This document shows positions 8,692 to 17,065 of a DNA stretch of 64,000 nt, one piece after another. This DNA comes from Sphingobium sp. YR768 (GTDB lineage: Bacteria; Pseudomonadota; Alphaproteobacteria; Sphingomonadales; Sphingomonadaceae), in contig NZ_FOGE01000012.1 in assembly GCF_900111125.1 (NCBI RefSeq), forward strand, positions 1 through 64,000, written 5' to 3'. Each line of letters begins with the position of its first letter. Within the stretch, counting starts at the first letter, position 1. The notes beneath the pieces were generated by a model. That model searched no databases. It saw nothing but the letters and a program-made list of their open reading frames with translations, and was not told the origin of the DNA. A program made the translations under genes and the position numbers.

Positions 8692-8839
8692 CTAGGACCG
8701 ATCGACATTTAGAAGATGACGCGCCGAAAATGGTGGTTTTTCGCGACCCGGAGTGCAGCGTACTAAAAGTACGTGAGCACCGGAAGCGCGAAAAACCGCC
8801 ATTTGCAGGCCGTCAGGGCTGAATGTCGATCGGTCCTAG
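8692..8839. repeat. 148-bp long imperfect palindrome filling a convergent gene junction
   Basis: Two arms of 72 and 71 bases mirror each other around a TAAAA loop at 8764-8768. The outer 18 bases of each arm are identical (CTAGGACCGATCGACATT), as are an inner AAATGG block and an 11-base GGTTTTTCGCG block. The parts between differ. It lies exactly between the M23 gene (stop 8688) and the opposing secreted-protein gene, whose TAG stop is formed by the right arm's terminal CTAG. It could terminate both transcripts. From memory, closely similar palindromes are dispersed in sphingomonad genomes, which would make this a REP/MITE-like unit. Confidence 0.8.
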
Positions 8840-9381
8840 CTGATGCGCTTCATCCGGACAGCACGGCCGCCGTCGACTTTACCAAAGAAGCTGCCCATCG
8901 CTGCGCGCTTGAGTTCGATTGCCTGACCGACTTTGGGATCACGGCCGGCCACAGCCTCGGTCGTCATCCACTGGGCGCCGTCCTCCAGACCGATCTGCCA
9001 TTTGCCATAACCCAAGCTGCGGACCGATGCGATGACAGCCTGAATCTGGGTCAAGCCCTCCGTCTCGGGCTTGTCCGCATCATCATCCCCCCCGCCCAGG
9101 AAGGGGAGCTTGGGAAAAGAGAAGCCGAACAAGGTCTTGCGCGTCTTGTTGAGTTCCCCCTTGTCGAGGACGACCACTTCGTCGCGCTGGGATGCCGCAT
9201 CCATGGCGGCCACCTGCCGGTCGAAACAGGCGAGGCGCGCCGCATTGTCTGCGATGGCACGACACTGGAGCAGGTCGGTGAAGATTTCCGGACGGGGCTG
9301 CTGCGCCTTGGGCGCGGCCTGTGCCTGAACGGCCAGAAGAGAGAGAGCGACACCCCCAACGCAACCCCATTTGCCGTTCAT
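8836..9381 (-). CDS. Conserved secreted protein of unknown function
   Basis: A 181-residue protein with a clean signal peptide (GGVALSLLAVQAQA, cut near residue 22). The mature part starts with CRAIADNAARLACFDRQ, a two-cysteine helical pattern seen in many small periplasmic proteins of this order. A charged Gly/Asp stretch (about 95-105) and a beta-rich C-terminal half (IQAVIASVRSLGYGKWQIGLEDGAQW) follow. I do not recognise a characterised relative. It is transcribed toward the long palindrome and its stop codon lies in that repeat. Upstream is the AT-rich region shared with the large TonB receptor. Confidence 0.7.
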   Translation of the reverse strand: MNGKWGCVGGVALSLLAVQAQAAPKAQQPRPEIFTDLLQCRAIADNAARLACFDRQVAAMDAASQRDEVVVLDKGELNKTRKTLFGFSFPKLPFLGGGDDDADKPETEGLTQIQAVIASVRSLGYGKWQIGLEDGAQWMTTEAVAGRDPKVGQAIELKRAAMGSFFGKVDGGRAVRMKRIS

Positions 9382-9507
9382 GATCGTCCCTTCCTGCCCA
9401 TGCCGTCACCTGTCTCGCCCTAGCATGCACCGGCTGGCAAATCGGTCAATATCCCGAAATGGGGGTGCAGGCCCTCACCTCGCATCACAATCGATCCGCG
9501 TTCACAT

Positions 9508-9561
9508 GCAATGATGCATTATTGCTACAGCACTTTGCAATTTCACGAAATTAAATTGCAA
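9508..9561. promoter_or_regulatory. Nested palindromes (putative operators) upstream of TonB receptor
   Basis: The 9382-9782 gap holds an AT-rich patch unlike the rest of the window. At 9508-9525 is an 18-bp near-palindrome, GCAATGATGCATTATTGC. At 9535-9561 is a perfect inverted repeat, TTGCAATTT and AAATTGCAA around nine bases. The TGCAAT core recurs. Such sites are typical of a dimeric repressor or activator, possibly an iron- or nutrient-sensing one, and lie about 220 bases before the receptor start and 130 bases before the divergent secreted gene. The factor is not identified. Apart from these sites I see nothing coding in the gap. Confidence 0.45.
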
Positions 9562-9782
9562 TACGAACGTAAAACAGCCCTACACCGATCTTGTTGCATT
9601 TATGATACAGCCGCGATCAAAAGCGGTGTTTCCCGATTTCCCACGCTTTACAGAGCCCTGAACGCCGCGCAGTTTCCTGCCATCCATATGGGGGGGATCG
9701 CTGTCGGGCACCTTATCCCTTCCATACGGGCCACTTGAAGTGGCAGGCCATCTGCCAAACTCCAGAGCAAGGGACTGGAACC

Positions 9783-12731
9783 GTGAAAATATTTTCGAAG
9801 AGGGCACTGTTGCGTGCCAGCGCCGCTCCGGCGATCCTGAGCGCGTCGTTGATCGCGACCGCCGCGTTCGCGCAGGAAGCACCGCAGGCTGCTGACGCGC
9901 CCGCCGAAGGCGATACCATCATCGTTACGGGTTCGCTGATCAAGAATCCGAACCTGGTTTCGTCGTCGCCGGTCACCGCCATTGGCGAAAACGAAATGCA
10001 GCTGCGCCAGACGACCAACGCAGAAACGCTGCTGCGCGACATTCCTGGTGTGGTTCCCAGCCTCGGTCAGAACGTGAATAACGGCAATGGCGGCGCCGCC
10101 TTCGTCGACTTGCGCGGCCTGGGCTACAATCGCAACATCGTTCTGCTGGACGGCAAGCGCGTTGCGCCTGCCGACTTCAATGGCGCATTCGACCTTAACA
10201 ACATCCCGACCGCGCTGATCTCGCGCGTGGATGTGTTGACCGGCGGTGCATCGACCACCTATGGTGCCGACGCCGTTTCGGGCGTTGTCAACTTCATCAC
10301 TCGTAACGATTTTGCCGGCATGGACCTGAGCATAGGTGAGCAGATCACCGATCAGGGTGACGGCAATCGCTTCAACGTCGACTTCACCGTCGGCGCCAAC
10401 TTTGACGACGGCCGCGGCAATGCCGTGCTGTCGGTCGGCTATCAGGAAGTCGACCCGATCTATCAGGGCGACCGCGACATCTCGATCTTCGGCATTTCGT
10501 CGACGACCGGCCGCGGTTCGGGCTCGTCCTTCACTTCGACGCCGACCGGCATTTCCTTCCCGACCGAAGATACCCAGGTCGGACCTGACGGTTCGTCGCT
10601 GGTGCCCTTCTATCAGGGCTTCAACTTCAACCCGTACAATATCTTCGTAACGCCGTTCAAGCGCTTCAACATCTTCGGTTCGACCCGCTATGAAGTGTCG
10701 GACAAGGTAGAAGTGTTCTCGCGCGCGCTGTTCTCGAAGAACACGGTCGACACCATCATCGCCCCGTCGGGCATTTTCGGTACGCCGCTGTCGATTCCGG
10801 GCAACAACCCCTATCTGCCTACGGCTATCCGCGATCGCCTGTGCAACGAAGCCGGCATTACGCTGGGCGAAGCGTGCAACACCAACGGCGCAATTCCGAT
10901 GCCGGCCGTGTATCGCCGTACCGTCGAAATCGGTCCGCGCATCAGCAGCTATGAAACGCAGATTTTCGATATCAACATCGGCACGCGCTATCATATCAAT
11001 GACAGCCTGAGCCTGGAAGTTTACGGTTCGCATGGCGAAAGCCAGAACACCCAGACGCAGTCGGGCTATGTTCTGAACTCGCGTGTCCAGCAGGCGCTGA
11101 ACGCAACCAACACCACGAGCTGCATCGACACGTCCAACAGCTGCGTACCGTTGAACCTGTTCGGCACGATCTCGGGCGATCAGGCTGCGTTCCTGAACGG
11201 TCAGAGCACGATCACCAACAAGACTGCCCTGTCGCAGGCACATGCCATGGTGTCCGGTGATTTTGGTGTGACTTCGCCGATGGCATCCAACCCGGTTTCG
11301 TTCGCGGCCGGTGCGGAATATCGCAACTATACCGCGCAGCGTATCCCCGACAATCTGTCGCTGGTTCCGGGTGAACTGGGTGGCGCCGGCGGTGCCGTTC
11401 TGCCGCTGGACGGTGGTTATGACGTCTACGAATTCTTCGGCGAAGTCATTGCCCCGCTGGTTTCGGATCGTCCCTTCTTCCAGGAACTGACCGTCGAAGG
11501 CGGCGTGCGTTATTCGAAGTATAAGGTCGATGCCGCCGGCAGCCCGCGCTTCAATGCCACGACGTACAAGTTCGGCGCCACCTGGGCCCCGATCGACGAC
11601 GTCAAGATCCGGGGTAACTATCAGCGCGCGGTCCGCGCACCGAATATCGGTGAGCTGTTCGCACCTGTTTCTACCGGCCTGACCAACCTGTCGGTCGATC
11701 CCTGCGCCGGCGCTGCACCGACGCTCGACGCCAATCTGGCGGCGGTCTGCCTTGCGCAGGGCGCTCCGGCGGCATCGATCGGTTCAATCCAGAACCCGAG
11801 TGCGGATCAGGCCAATGCCACCGGTGGCGGCAACCCGAACATCCGTCCGGAAACCGCCAAGACGTTCACGGCGGGTATCGTCCTGCAGCCGCGTAATCTG
11901 GTGAGTGGTCTGACCATCACGGTCGATTACTACAACATCAAGATTTCCAACGCGATCACGGCGGCAACCCCGGCGGACATCATTGGCGCCTGCTTCGGGA
12001 ACATCACGGCCGCTTCGGCGACCGATGAAGCCTGTACCTCAATCCGTCGCAATCCCGCCAACGGTCGTCTGAGCGGCACGTCCACGCCGGAAGTGCCGAT
12101 CAACGGCCTGCCGCAGCCGCTGACCAATAACGGTCGCCTGGCAACCGATGGTATCGACCTGTCGATCAACTATCAGACCGATCTGAACTTCGCCAAGCTG
12201 GCGCTGGGCTTCAACGGGAACTGGACCCACAAGTCCACCTTCCAGGCAGCGGCCACCTCCTACAACCGCGATTGCGTGGGCTATTACAGCATCAACTGCG
12301 CATCCATTCAGCCGGAATTCTCCTTCACGCAGCGCACCACGCTGTCGTTCGACAAGATCGACGTCTCGCTCCTGTGGCGCTACATCGACAGCGTCGAATA
12401 TGAAGGCCAGGCTTCCGACTATCTGGCGCGTGGCTTCACGGCTGGTAACCGGAACCTGTTCAACGGTGAAGTCACCGGTGCGGGTCCGCTGGTTGGCAAG
12501 AGCTACAACTTCAACAAGATCAATGCTTACAGCTATTTCGATCTGACCACGCGCTTTGCGGTGACCGACAATATCGACCTGACGATGTCGGCCTTCAATA
12601 TCTTCGACAAGAAGCCGCCGGTCGTCGGTTCGGCTGCTGGTACGACGACGTACAACAGCGGCAACACCTTCCCGTCGACCTACGACGCGGTTGGCCGTCG
12701 CTTCGCAGCGACCGCTCGCCTCAAGTTCTGA
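9783..12731 (+). CDS. Large TonB-dependent outer-membrane receptor
   Basis: A 982-residue receptor that should import a bulky ligand across the outer membrane using TonB energy. The GTG at 9783 follows AAGGGA and gives a signal peptide ending in ATAAFAQ. An ATG at 9735 in frame would add 16 residues and spoil it. The plug has DTIIVTGSLIKN, LLRDIPGVVP, FVDLRGLGYNRNIVLLDGKR and TTYGADAVSGVVNFITR. The long barrel ends with the expected aromatic-rich strand and a terminal phenylalanine (ARLKF). Codons such as GGT, GTT and CGT look more common here than in neighbours, hinting at strong expression. It belongs to the sphingomonad/caulobacter group without a known ligand. A good terminator follows, and three modification-type genes lie downstream. 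Confidence 0.9.
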   Translation: MKIFSKRALLRASAAPAILSASLIATAAFAQEAPQAADAPAEGDTIIVTGSLIKNPNLVSSSPVTAIGENEMQLRQTTNAETLLRDIPGVVPSLGQNVNNGNGGAAFVDLRGLGYNRNIVLLDGKRVAPADFNGAFDLNNIPTALISRVDVLTGGASTTYGADAVSGVVNFITRNDFAGMDLSIGEQITDQGDGNRFNVDFTVGANFDDGRGNAVLSVGYQEVDPIYQGDRDISIFGISSTTGRGSGSSFTSTPTGISFPTEDTQVGPDGSSLVPFYQGFNFNPYNIFVTPFKRFNIFGSTRYEVSDKVEVFSRALFSKNTVDTIIAPSGIFGTPLSIPGNNPYLPTAIRDRLCNEAGITLGEACNTNGAIPMPAVYRRTVEIGPRISSYETQIFDINIGTRYHINDSLSLEVYGSHGESQNTQTQSGYVLNSRVQQALNATNTTSCIDTSNSCVPLNLFGTISGDQAAFLNGQSTITNKTALSQAHAMVSGDFGVTSPMASNPVSFAAGAEYRNYTAQRIPDNLSLVPGELGGAGGAVLPLDGGYDVYEFFGEVIAPLVSDRPFFQELTVEGGVRYSKYKVDAAGSPRFNATTYKFGATWAPIDDVKIRGNYQRAVRAPNIGELFAPVSTGLTNLSVDPCAGAAPTLDANLAAVCLAQGAPAASIGSIQNPSADQANATGGGNPNIRPETAKTFTAGIVLQPRNLVSGLTITVDYYNIKISNAITAATPADIIGACFGNITAASATDEACTSIRRNPANGRLSGTSTPEVPINGLPQPLTNNGRLATDGIDLSINYQTDLNFAKLALGFNGNWTHKSTFQAAATSYNRDCVGYYSINCASIQPEFSFTQRTTLSFDKIDVSLLWRYIDSVEYEGQASDYLARGFTAGNRNLFNGEVTGAGPLVGKSYNFNKINAYSYFDLTTRFAVTDNIDLTMSAFNIFDKKPPVVGSAAGTTTYNSGNTFPSTYDAVGRRFAATARLKF

Positions 12732-12750
12732 GGATAGCGCTTAGAAAAGA

Positions 12751-12780
12751 AGGGCGGCCTTTCATGGCTGCCCTTTTTTT
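12751..12780 (+). terminator. Intrinsic terminator after the large TonB receptor
   Basis: A nine-pair stem (AGGGCGGCC with GGCTGCCCT, one G-T pair) and a six-base loop are followed by a run of seven T. This is a textbook rho-independent terminator 20 bases after the receptor stop. Confidence 0.9.
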
Positions 12781-12809
12781 GTCCCGCTTCCGTGATCGCG
12801 CCGTTCAGA

Positions 12810-13814
12810 TCATAGCGGGAGTGGAAGTTCCATGGGCACTCCCGCATTGCGGGCCACATGTTGCGCCCAAACCGCCACCTGTTCGATTTCCGCCAAATGA
12901 AGCTGTTGGCCCTGACGACGCTCCTCATCTCTCTGCCCCTGTTCAAAGGGCGTTCCATCCTTCGCATTTTGACGAAACACTGTATCGACCACGGTGGCGA
13001 AGCCGTCGACCGGCAGCGCGATATTCAGGAAAGCGGATGCCGCTTCCAGACTGCCCATAGGGTCTGCGATCAGTCTTTCGCTATCAAGGGTCCGAACCCG
13101 GTCCGGCCAGCGTTCCGCCATCGTTGCAAACAGGCGATGCTGGGCCAGCCAGCCAACGGCTGCGGCCTGAAGGTCTGTATGAAGCAGATAGTCGCGGGGC
13201 GTGAAGCCGAGATTGACCAAGCCGTCCACCAACTGCCGAGACAGAAGTTCCCGAACCCAAAGGCGCCCTGTCATACCCTTGCGCGCGATCGACGTCAGAT
13301 AGACGTCCAACGGAGCGTGCAACAAAATGGCCTTGGCGCCCGGCCGCAAGGTCATCATGGCCGTGGCCAGTCCGTTAGCGACATTGGACGGCTTGATAAT
13401 TGTCGCTTCTCCGGCTTCGAACGGCCGGGCAAGGAGAGACAAGCCATGATCGAGTACATGGCTGACCGCGTCAGGTGCAGCGCCCCGTTGCCGCCATCCT
13501 ACCAGATCATTGAGGAGAACGGGCTCTTTCAACGTCATCGCCGCTCCGGGCAAATCCAGCGCATTGGCCAGCAGCGTCGAACAACAATAGGCGGAATGAA
13601 AGAGGAAATGGACGACATTGTCGGTCACTGCCACATCCCCGCGCCTGACAATCAGGGGCGGATGGCTTGGTGACAGACAGTCATCCGTCAAAAAAGGCGC
13701 AGACCGCCTGAGCGCCCGATCAACGGCGTGAAACTGAAACGCATCATGTTCAGGATCATAGCGGTGCGCAAGCCATTCGGCGCCGGGGTTCTTCTGGTAG
13801 AAATCTTGTGTCAT
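12810..13814 (-). CDS. Sulfotransferase-like P-loop protein, atypical
   Basis: A 334-residue cytoplasmic protein. Near residues 66-90 it has NVVHFLFHSAYCCSTLLANA, which sits where sulfotransferases carry the 5'-phosphosulfate loop (usually PRSGTTLL). Here the arginine-glycine pair is replaced by alanine, tyrosine and two cysteines. A later segment, LRPGAKAILLHAPLDVYLTSIARKG, resembles the 3'-phosphate-binding region. The overall plan is therefore sulfotransferase-like, but donor use is unproven. I chose ATG 13814; ATGs at 13856 and 13853 would add a 14-residue leader without a ribosome site. It is divergent from the hydroxylase gene (58 bases apart) and faces the terminator of the TonB receptor. 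Confidence 0.6.
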   Translation of the reverse strand: MTQDFYQKNPGAEWLAHRYDPEHDAFQFHAVDRALRRSAPFLTDDCLSPSHPPLIVRRGDVAVTDNVVHFLFHSAYCCSTLLANALDLPGAAMTLKEPVLLNDLVGWRQRGAAPDAVSHVLDHGLSLLARPFEAGEATIIKPSNVANGLATAMMTLRPGAKAILLHAPLDVYLTSIARKGMTGRLWVRELLSRQLVDGLVNLGFTPRDYLLHTDLQAAAVGWLAQHRLFATMAERWPDRVRTLDSERLIADPMGSLEAASAFLNIALPVDGFATVVDTVFRQNAKDGTPFEQGQRDEERRQGQQLHLAEIEQVAVWAQHVARNAGVPMELPLPL

Positions 13815-13872
13815 AGCTGAGGCATGGTGCCTTTGCGCGCCAGATTCAACCATCACAAATCATGGAATTACG

Positions 13873-15129
13873 GTGCTGGCACAAGAGATCGGGCAACTTC
13901 TGGCAGCGGCGCAGCAGGCTCGCGCCGGTGGGCGAATTGAAGAGGAGAGCACCCTGCTGGCTCGCGCCGGATCACTAGCGCCCGACGATCCACTGGTTGC
14001 CAATACACGGGGCGTGCATGCCCTTGGCCGTGGAGCCTGGAACGATGCCCGCGCCTTTTTCGAGACAGCGATCAAGGCCGATCCGAACGAAGCCGCCCTT
14101 TGGATGAATCTGGCTACCGCCTGTCGCAGTGCCCGCGACGATGAAGGCGAACAGCGCAGTCTGGAAGGGGCGCTGGCCATCGATCGGCGTCATGTGATGG
14201 CCCAGTATAGAATGGCCGGCCTGTTCCAGCGCACCAACCGTCCTGCCCAAGCCGCGCAGGGCTGGAGCCATGTCGCACAATTGCTGGAAGGCATTGAAAA
14301 CCCGCCATCTGCGGTTCGGGACATGCTATCCGAAGCAAGAGCCTATCTTGCTAAGCATAACGAGGCCATCGCCAGGGCGCTGGACGACGCTCTTTCCGAC
14401 CAGATCGACATGCTCGGAACGCAAGGAAAGCGGCTGCGCGCCTGTATCGATCATAGCCTGGGACGGCGACGCATTTATCCCAATGTCTGCGCGGGCATTC
14501 ATTATCCCTTCCTGCCTGCCGACGAATTTTTCGATCGCGCCCATTTCCCCTGGTTTGCTGAACTGGAAGCGCGAACCGATGCCATCAGGGCCGAAGCGGA
14601 AGCGATATTGTACGGTAAAGCCGACATGATCCGCCCCTATGTGCGAATGGAAAAGGGAGGGCCGGAAAATAAATGGTCCAGGCTGGACGGCTCACTGGAC
14701 TGGACTGCCTGTTTCTTGTGGGAATATGGCGTCCGTAACGATGCTGTGTGCAATCTCTGTCCGGAGACGGCCAAGACGCTGGAAGCCGTGCCGCAAAGCA
14801 ACATACCCGGCAAAGCGCCGTCCGCTTTCTTTTCTTTGCTGCGCCCCGGCGCACATATTCCGCCGCATACCGGCGTTACCAATAGCCGATCTATCATCCA
14901 CCTGCCCCTGATCGTCCCCGACAACTGCGATTTCCGCGTGGGCGGAGAGACGCGAAGCTGGAAAGAGGGCGAGGCCTTCGGGTTCGACGACACGATCGAG
15001 CATGAAGCCTGGAATCACAGCGACAAACCGCGCGTGGTCCTGATTTTCGACGTATGGAACCCACATCTGAGTGCTGCAGAGCAAACTCTGCTCAGTCGCA
15101 TGTTTGAAATTACGGGGATATCCGCGTGA
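13873..15129 (+). CDS. TPR-containing aspartyl/asparaginyl beta-hydroxylase domain protein
   Basis: A 418-residue two-part enzyme. About 1-170 are tetratricopeptide-like helices (PNEAALWMNLATACRSARDD and similar). About 190-418 are a cupin dioxygenase of the aspartyl/asparaginyl hydroxylase family, which uses Fe(II) and 2-oxoglutarate to hydroxylate Asp or Asn side chains. The iron ligands are likely H332 in PPHTGVTNSR and H377 in IEHEAWNHS, with the family's closing VVLIFDVWNP. No signal peptide is seen, so it acts in the cytoplasm. The start is a GTG; the ATG eleven bases earlier is out of frame. It lies between two sulfotransferase-type genes on the other strand, suggesting a shared peptide or protein substrate bound by the TPR part. 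Confidence 0.8.
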   Translation: MLAQEIGQLLAAAQQARAGGRIEEESTLLARAGSLAPDDPLVANTRGVHALGRGAWNDARAFFETAIKADPNEAALWMNLATACRSARDDEGEQRSLEGALAIDRRHVMAQYRMAGLFQRTNRPAQAAQGWSHVAQLLEGIENPPSAVRDMLSEARAYLAKHNEAIARALDDALSDQIDMLGTQGKRLRACIDHSLGRRRIYPNVCAGIHYPFLPADEFFDRAHFPWFAELEARTDAIRAEAEAILYGKADMIRPYVRMEKGGPENKWSRLDGSLDWTACFLWEYGVRNDAVCNLCPETAKTLEAVPQSNIPGKAPSAFFSLLRPGAHIPPHTGVTNSRSIIHLPLIVPDNCDFRVGGETRSWKEGEAFGFDDTIEHEAWNHSDKPRVVLIFDVWNPHLSAAEQTLLSRMFEITGISA

Positions 15130-15145
15130 CGAACGGGGCGGCTGT

Positions 15146-16636
15146 TCAGGCCAGCCCCAGCTTTGTTCGCACGTCAGCAAGATGCGCGGCATAGTTGCGC
15201 CAGCGACCGGACGACCGATCATTCAACGGCTTGCGCACATGCCAGCTGCTGGCGGTTTTGACCGCATCCTGATCATTGGCAGTGTGGGCGCAGTCAGCTT
15301 CCCACGGTAAATCAAGCTCAGTCAGCACCGAGCGCATCACCGTTTCGGGATCCCGGACGAGAGCGTCATAATCAAGTTCGACGATGTCGTTCCCGAACAG
15401 AGCGCGCCAATGGCGCATCAATCGGTCGTGGCAACCCAGATAATGAACGATGTCATCCAGATCGAAGCCATAGCTGACGCCATCAGCGAAATAGAGGAAA
15501 TAGATGGACAGGATATTGTCCAGCTGATGGCGATGTGTGTGGACAAATTTGGCATCCGGGAAAATCTGCTTGATCAAGCCGATGTGCAGAAAATTATCCG
15601 GTCGCTTGTCAGTGATGATGCCAGCGTTCGGGAAAGCGGCATCCAATTCTTGCCTGTACTGAACACCCAATGCTTTTGTCTGATCCGAAGAAAGGACAAC
15701 CGCTGATTGAGGGTAGGGCACAAGGCGGTCTACGATCGCGGGAATGGTTTCATGCTCGCCCCCAGCGGTTATCAGCCGATGTCGCCCGATAAGACGCTCG
15801 GCCAAAGTGGAGCCCGAACGGAACAGGCCACAAATGAAAATAGGCGCTGGATTCCCGTCTTGAGGCCGTAGAAGCGTTGTCGTGCCCGTGCCGGATATCG
15901 GGTAACCGTCGATCAGCGCATCAACCAGTGTGTCCATGGCAGTACGATCATAAGCCAGAGCAGGATCAATCCGGCGCCGGGCAAGTCGATTTCCCTGATC
16001 AAAATGCGTGAAGGCTTCATCGAACCGTTGCAGCGCGTCCAAAGCGAGGCCCGCGGCGAAATGCAACTCGGCGCGATCTTCCTGCCGGACATGCTTGCTG
16101 GACATGGTGGCGTTCAGCCGCTCGAGTGCAGCATCCGCCAATCCCTGATGCAGGTCGATGGCAGTCAATCGACCATGGGCGCGCCCATTGAGCGGATCGA
16201 GCGTCAACACATGGCGATAGGCAGTTCTTGCTTCTTCTGCCCGGCCACAATCTTCATATATCGTCGCCAAATTCAGCAAAGCCGGCAAGAAAGTCGGATT
16301 ATGATTCAGTGCTGCTCGCAGGGCAATAATAGCCGCGTCCTGGCGATGCAGATGCTCGGACATGATGGCCGCCCGGTTGAGATGCACCTCTTCCGGCCCA
16401 TTTATCCCGAGGGCGAGCGCCCTGTCATAATGGTCAAGCGCAGCTTCAAACTGCCTGTCGCAACGCAACAGATAGGCCAGATTGAACCAGTCATCGGCAA
16501 AAGGCGCTGAACGCATGGCGATCAGATCACGAAAAGCCTGAATGGCAGCAATTACCTGCCCCGCCATCATCAACTGCACAGCTTGTCGCTGTAATTGCAC
16601 AATGCGAGACGGCATATTTTGAAACCCGACGGTCAA
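15146..16636 (-). CDS. TPR-sulfotransferase fusion protein
   Basis: A 496-residue protein. Residues 1-240 are tandem TPR repeats (for example NPTFLPALLNLATIYEDCGR and FDEAFTHFDQGNRLA). From 265 on is a sulfotransferase domain with the 5'-phosphosulfate loop IFICGLFRSGSTLAERLIG (266-284) and a 3'-phosphate motif around TDKRPDNFLHIGLIKQIFPD (342-361). Unlike the smaller neighbour, the P-loop is canonical, so PAPS-dependent sulfation is plausible. Bacterial TPR-sulfotransferases have distant similarity to protein-tyrosine sulfotransferases. It converges with the hydroxylase gene (16 bases between stops). An internal ATG 21 bases in (MPSRIVQ) is an alternative start. Confidence 0.85.
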   Translation of the reverse strand: MTVGFQNMPSRIVQLQRQAVQLMMAGQVIAAIQAFRDLIAMRSAPFADDWFNLAYLLRCDRQFEAALDHYDRALALGINGPEEVHLNRAAIMSEHLHRQDAAIIALRAALNHNPTFLPALLNLATIYEDCGRAEEARTAYRHVLTLDPLNGRAHGRLTAIDLHQGLADAALERLNATMSSKHVRQEDRAELHFAAGLALDALQRFDEAFTHFDQGNRLARRRIDPALAYDRTAMDTLVDALIDGYPISGTGTTTLLRPQDGNPAPIFICGLFRSGSTLAERLIGRHRLITAGGEHETIPAIVDRLVPYPQSAVVLSSDQTKALGVQYRQELDAAFPNAGIITDKRPDNFLHIGLIKQIFPDAKFVHTHRHQLDNILSIYFLYFADGVSYGFDLDDIVHYLGCHDRLMRHWRALFGNDIVELDYDALVRDPETVMRSVLTELDLPWEADCAHTANDQDAVKTASSWHVRKPLNDRSSGRWRNYAAHLADVRTKLGLA

Positions 16637-16729
16637 TTCATGTTCACCCGATAGCCCGGCGCATGCCCATTTACCGGCACGCCAAATCAGGGCATATCAT
16701 CTGCACGATCTTTTAGGGAGAGTGGCGTC

Positions 16730-17023
16730 ATGCAGCGCCTGCAATATGTTCTCGCAATATCAGCCTTTCTGATTCCTGCTTCCGTCCTTGCCCAACAGCC
16801 TCAGGACCCATCACCACATCCGGCAGCCAAGCTGGATCGCAAAGATCCCAATTATGTCCGATGCGTCAGCCAGGTTGAAACCGGATCGCTGGTCAAAAAG
16901 CGAAAAATTTGTCGTACTAACGCGGATTGGAGCAAGGCCGACGCCGCCGGCAGTCGCGATGCAGAGGATATACAGCTCCGTACCCGCCAGGGTTTTGATC
17001 CACGCGGCGCTGGTGGCGGCTGA
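16730..17023 (+). CDS. Small secreted protein with two conserved cysteines
   Basis: A 97-residue protein with a strong AGGGAGAG ribosome site and a signal peptide ending AQQ near residue 22. The mature part contains DPNYVRCVSQVETGSLVKKR and then KICRTNADW, a pattern (Cys, TGS, basic cluster, Cys, Asn/Asp-Trp) that recurs in small sphingomonad periplasmic proteins. The two cysteines could form one disulfide. The function is unknown. It sits next to the sulfotransferase cluster but on the opposite strand to the nearest gene, so a link is only by position. Confidence 0.7.
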   Translation: MQRLQYVLAISAFLIPASVLAQQPQDPSPHPAAKLDRKDPNYVRCVSQVETGSLVKKRKICRTNADWSKADAAGSRDAEDIQLRTRQGFDPRGAGGG

Positions 17024-17031
17024 ATGAATTG

Positions 17032-17061
17032 AAGGGGAGCGACGCGAGCTCCACTCCCCTT
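17032..17061. terminator. Two-way hairpin between convergent genes
   Basis: An eight-base perfect stem (AAGGGGAG and CTCCCCTT) around 14 bases lies between the small secreted gene (stop 17023) and clpB (stop 17066 on the other strand). There is no long T-run on either side, so it is a probable but not ideal bidirectional terminator. Confidence 0.5.
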
Positions 17062-17065
17062 CCCG

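Noticed and set aside
9648..11243. A 531-codon antisense frame inside the large TonB receptor
   Set aside because: Shadow of the receptor's strongly biased codons; no family features.
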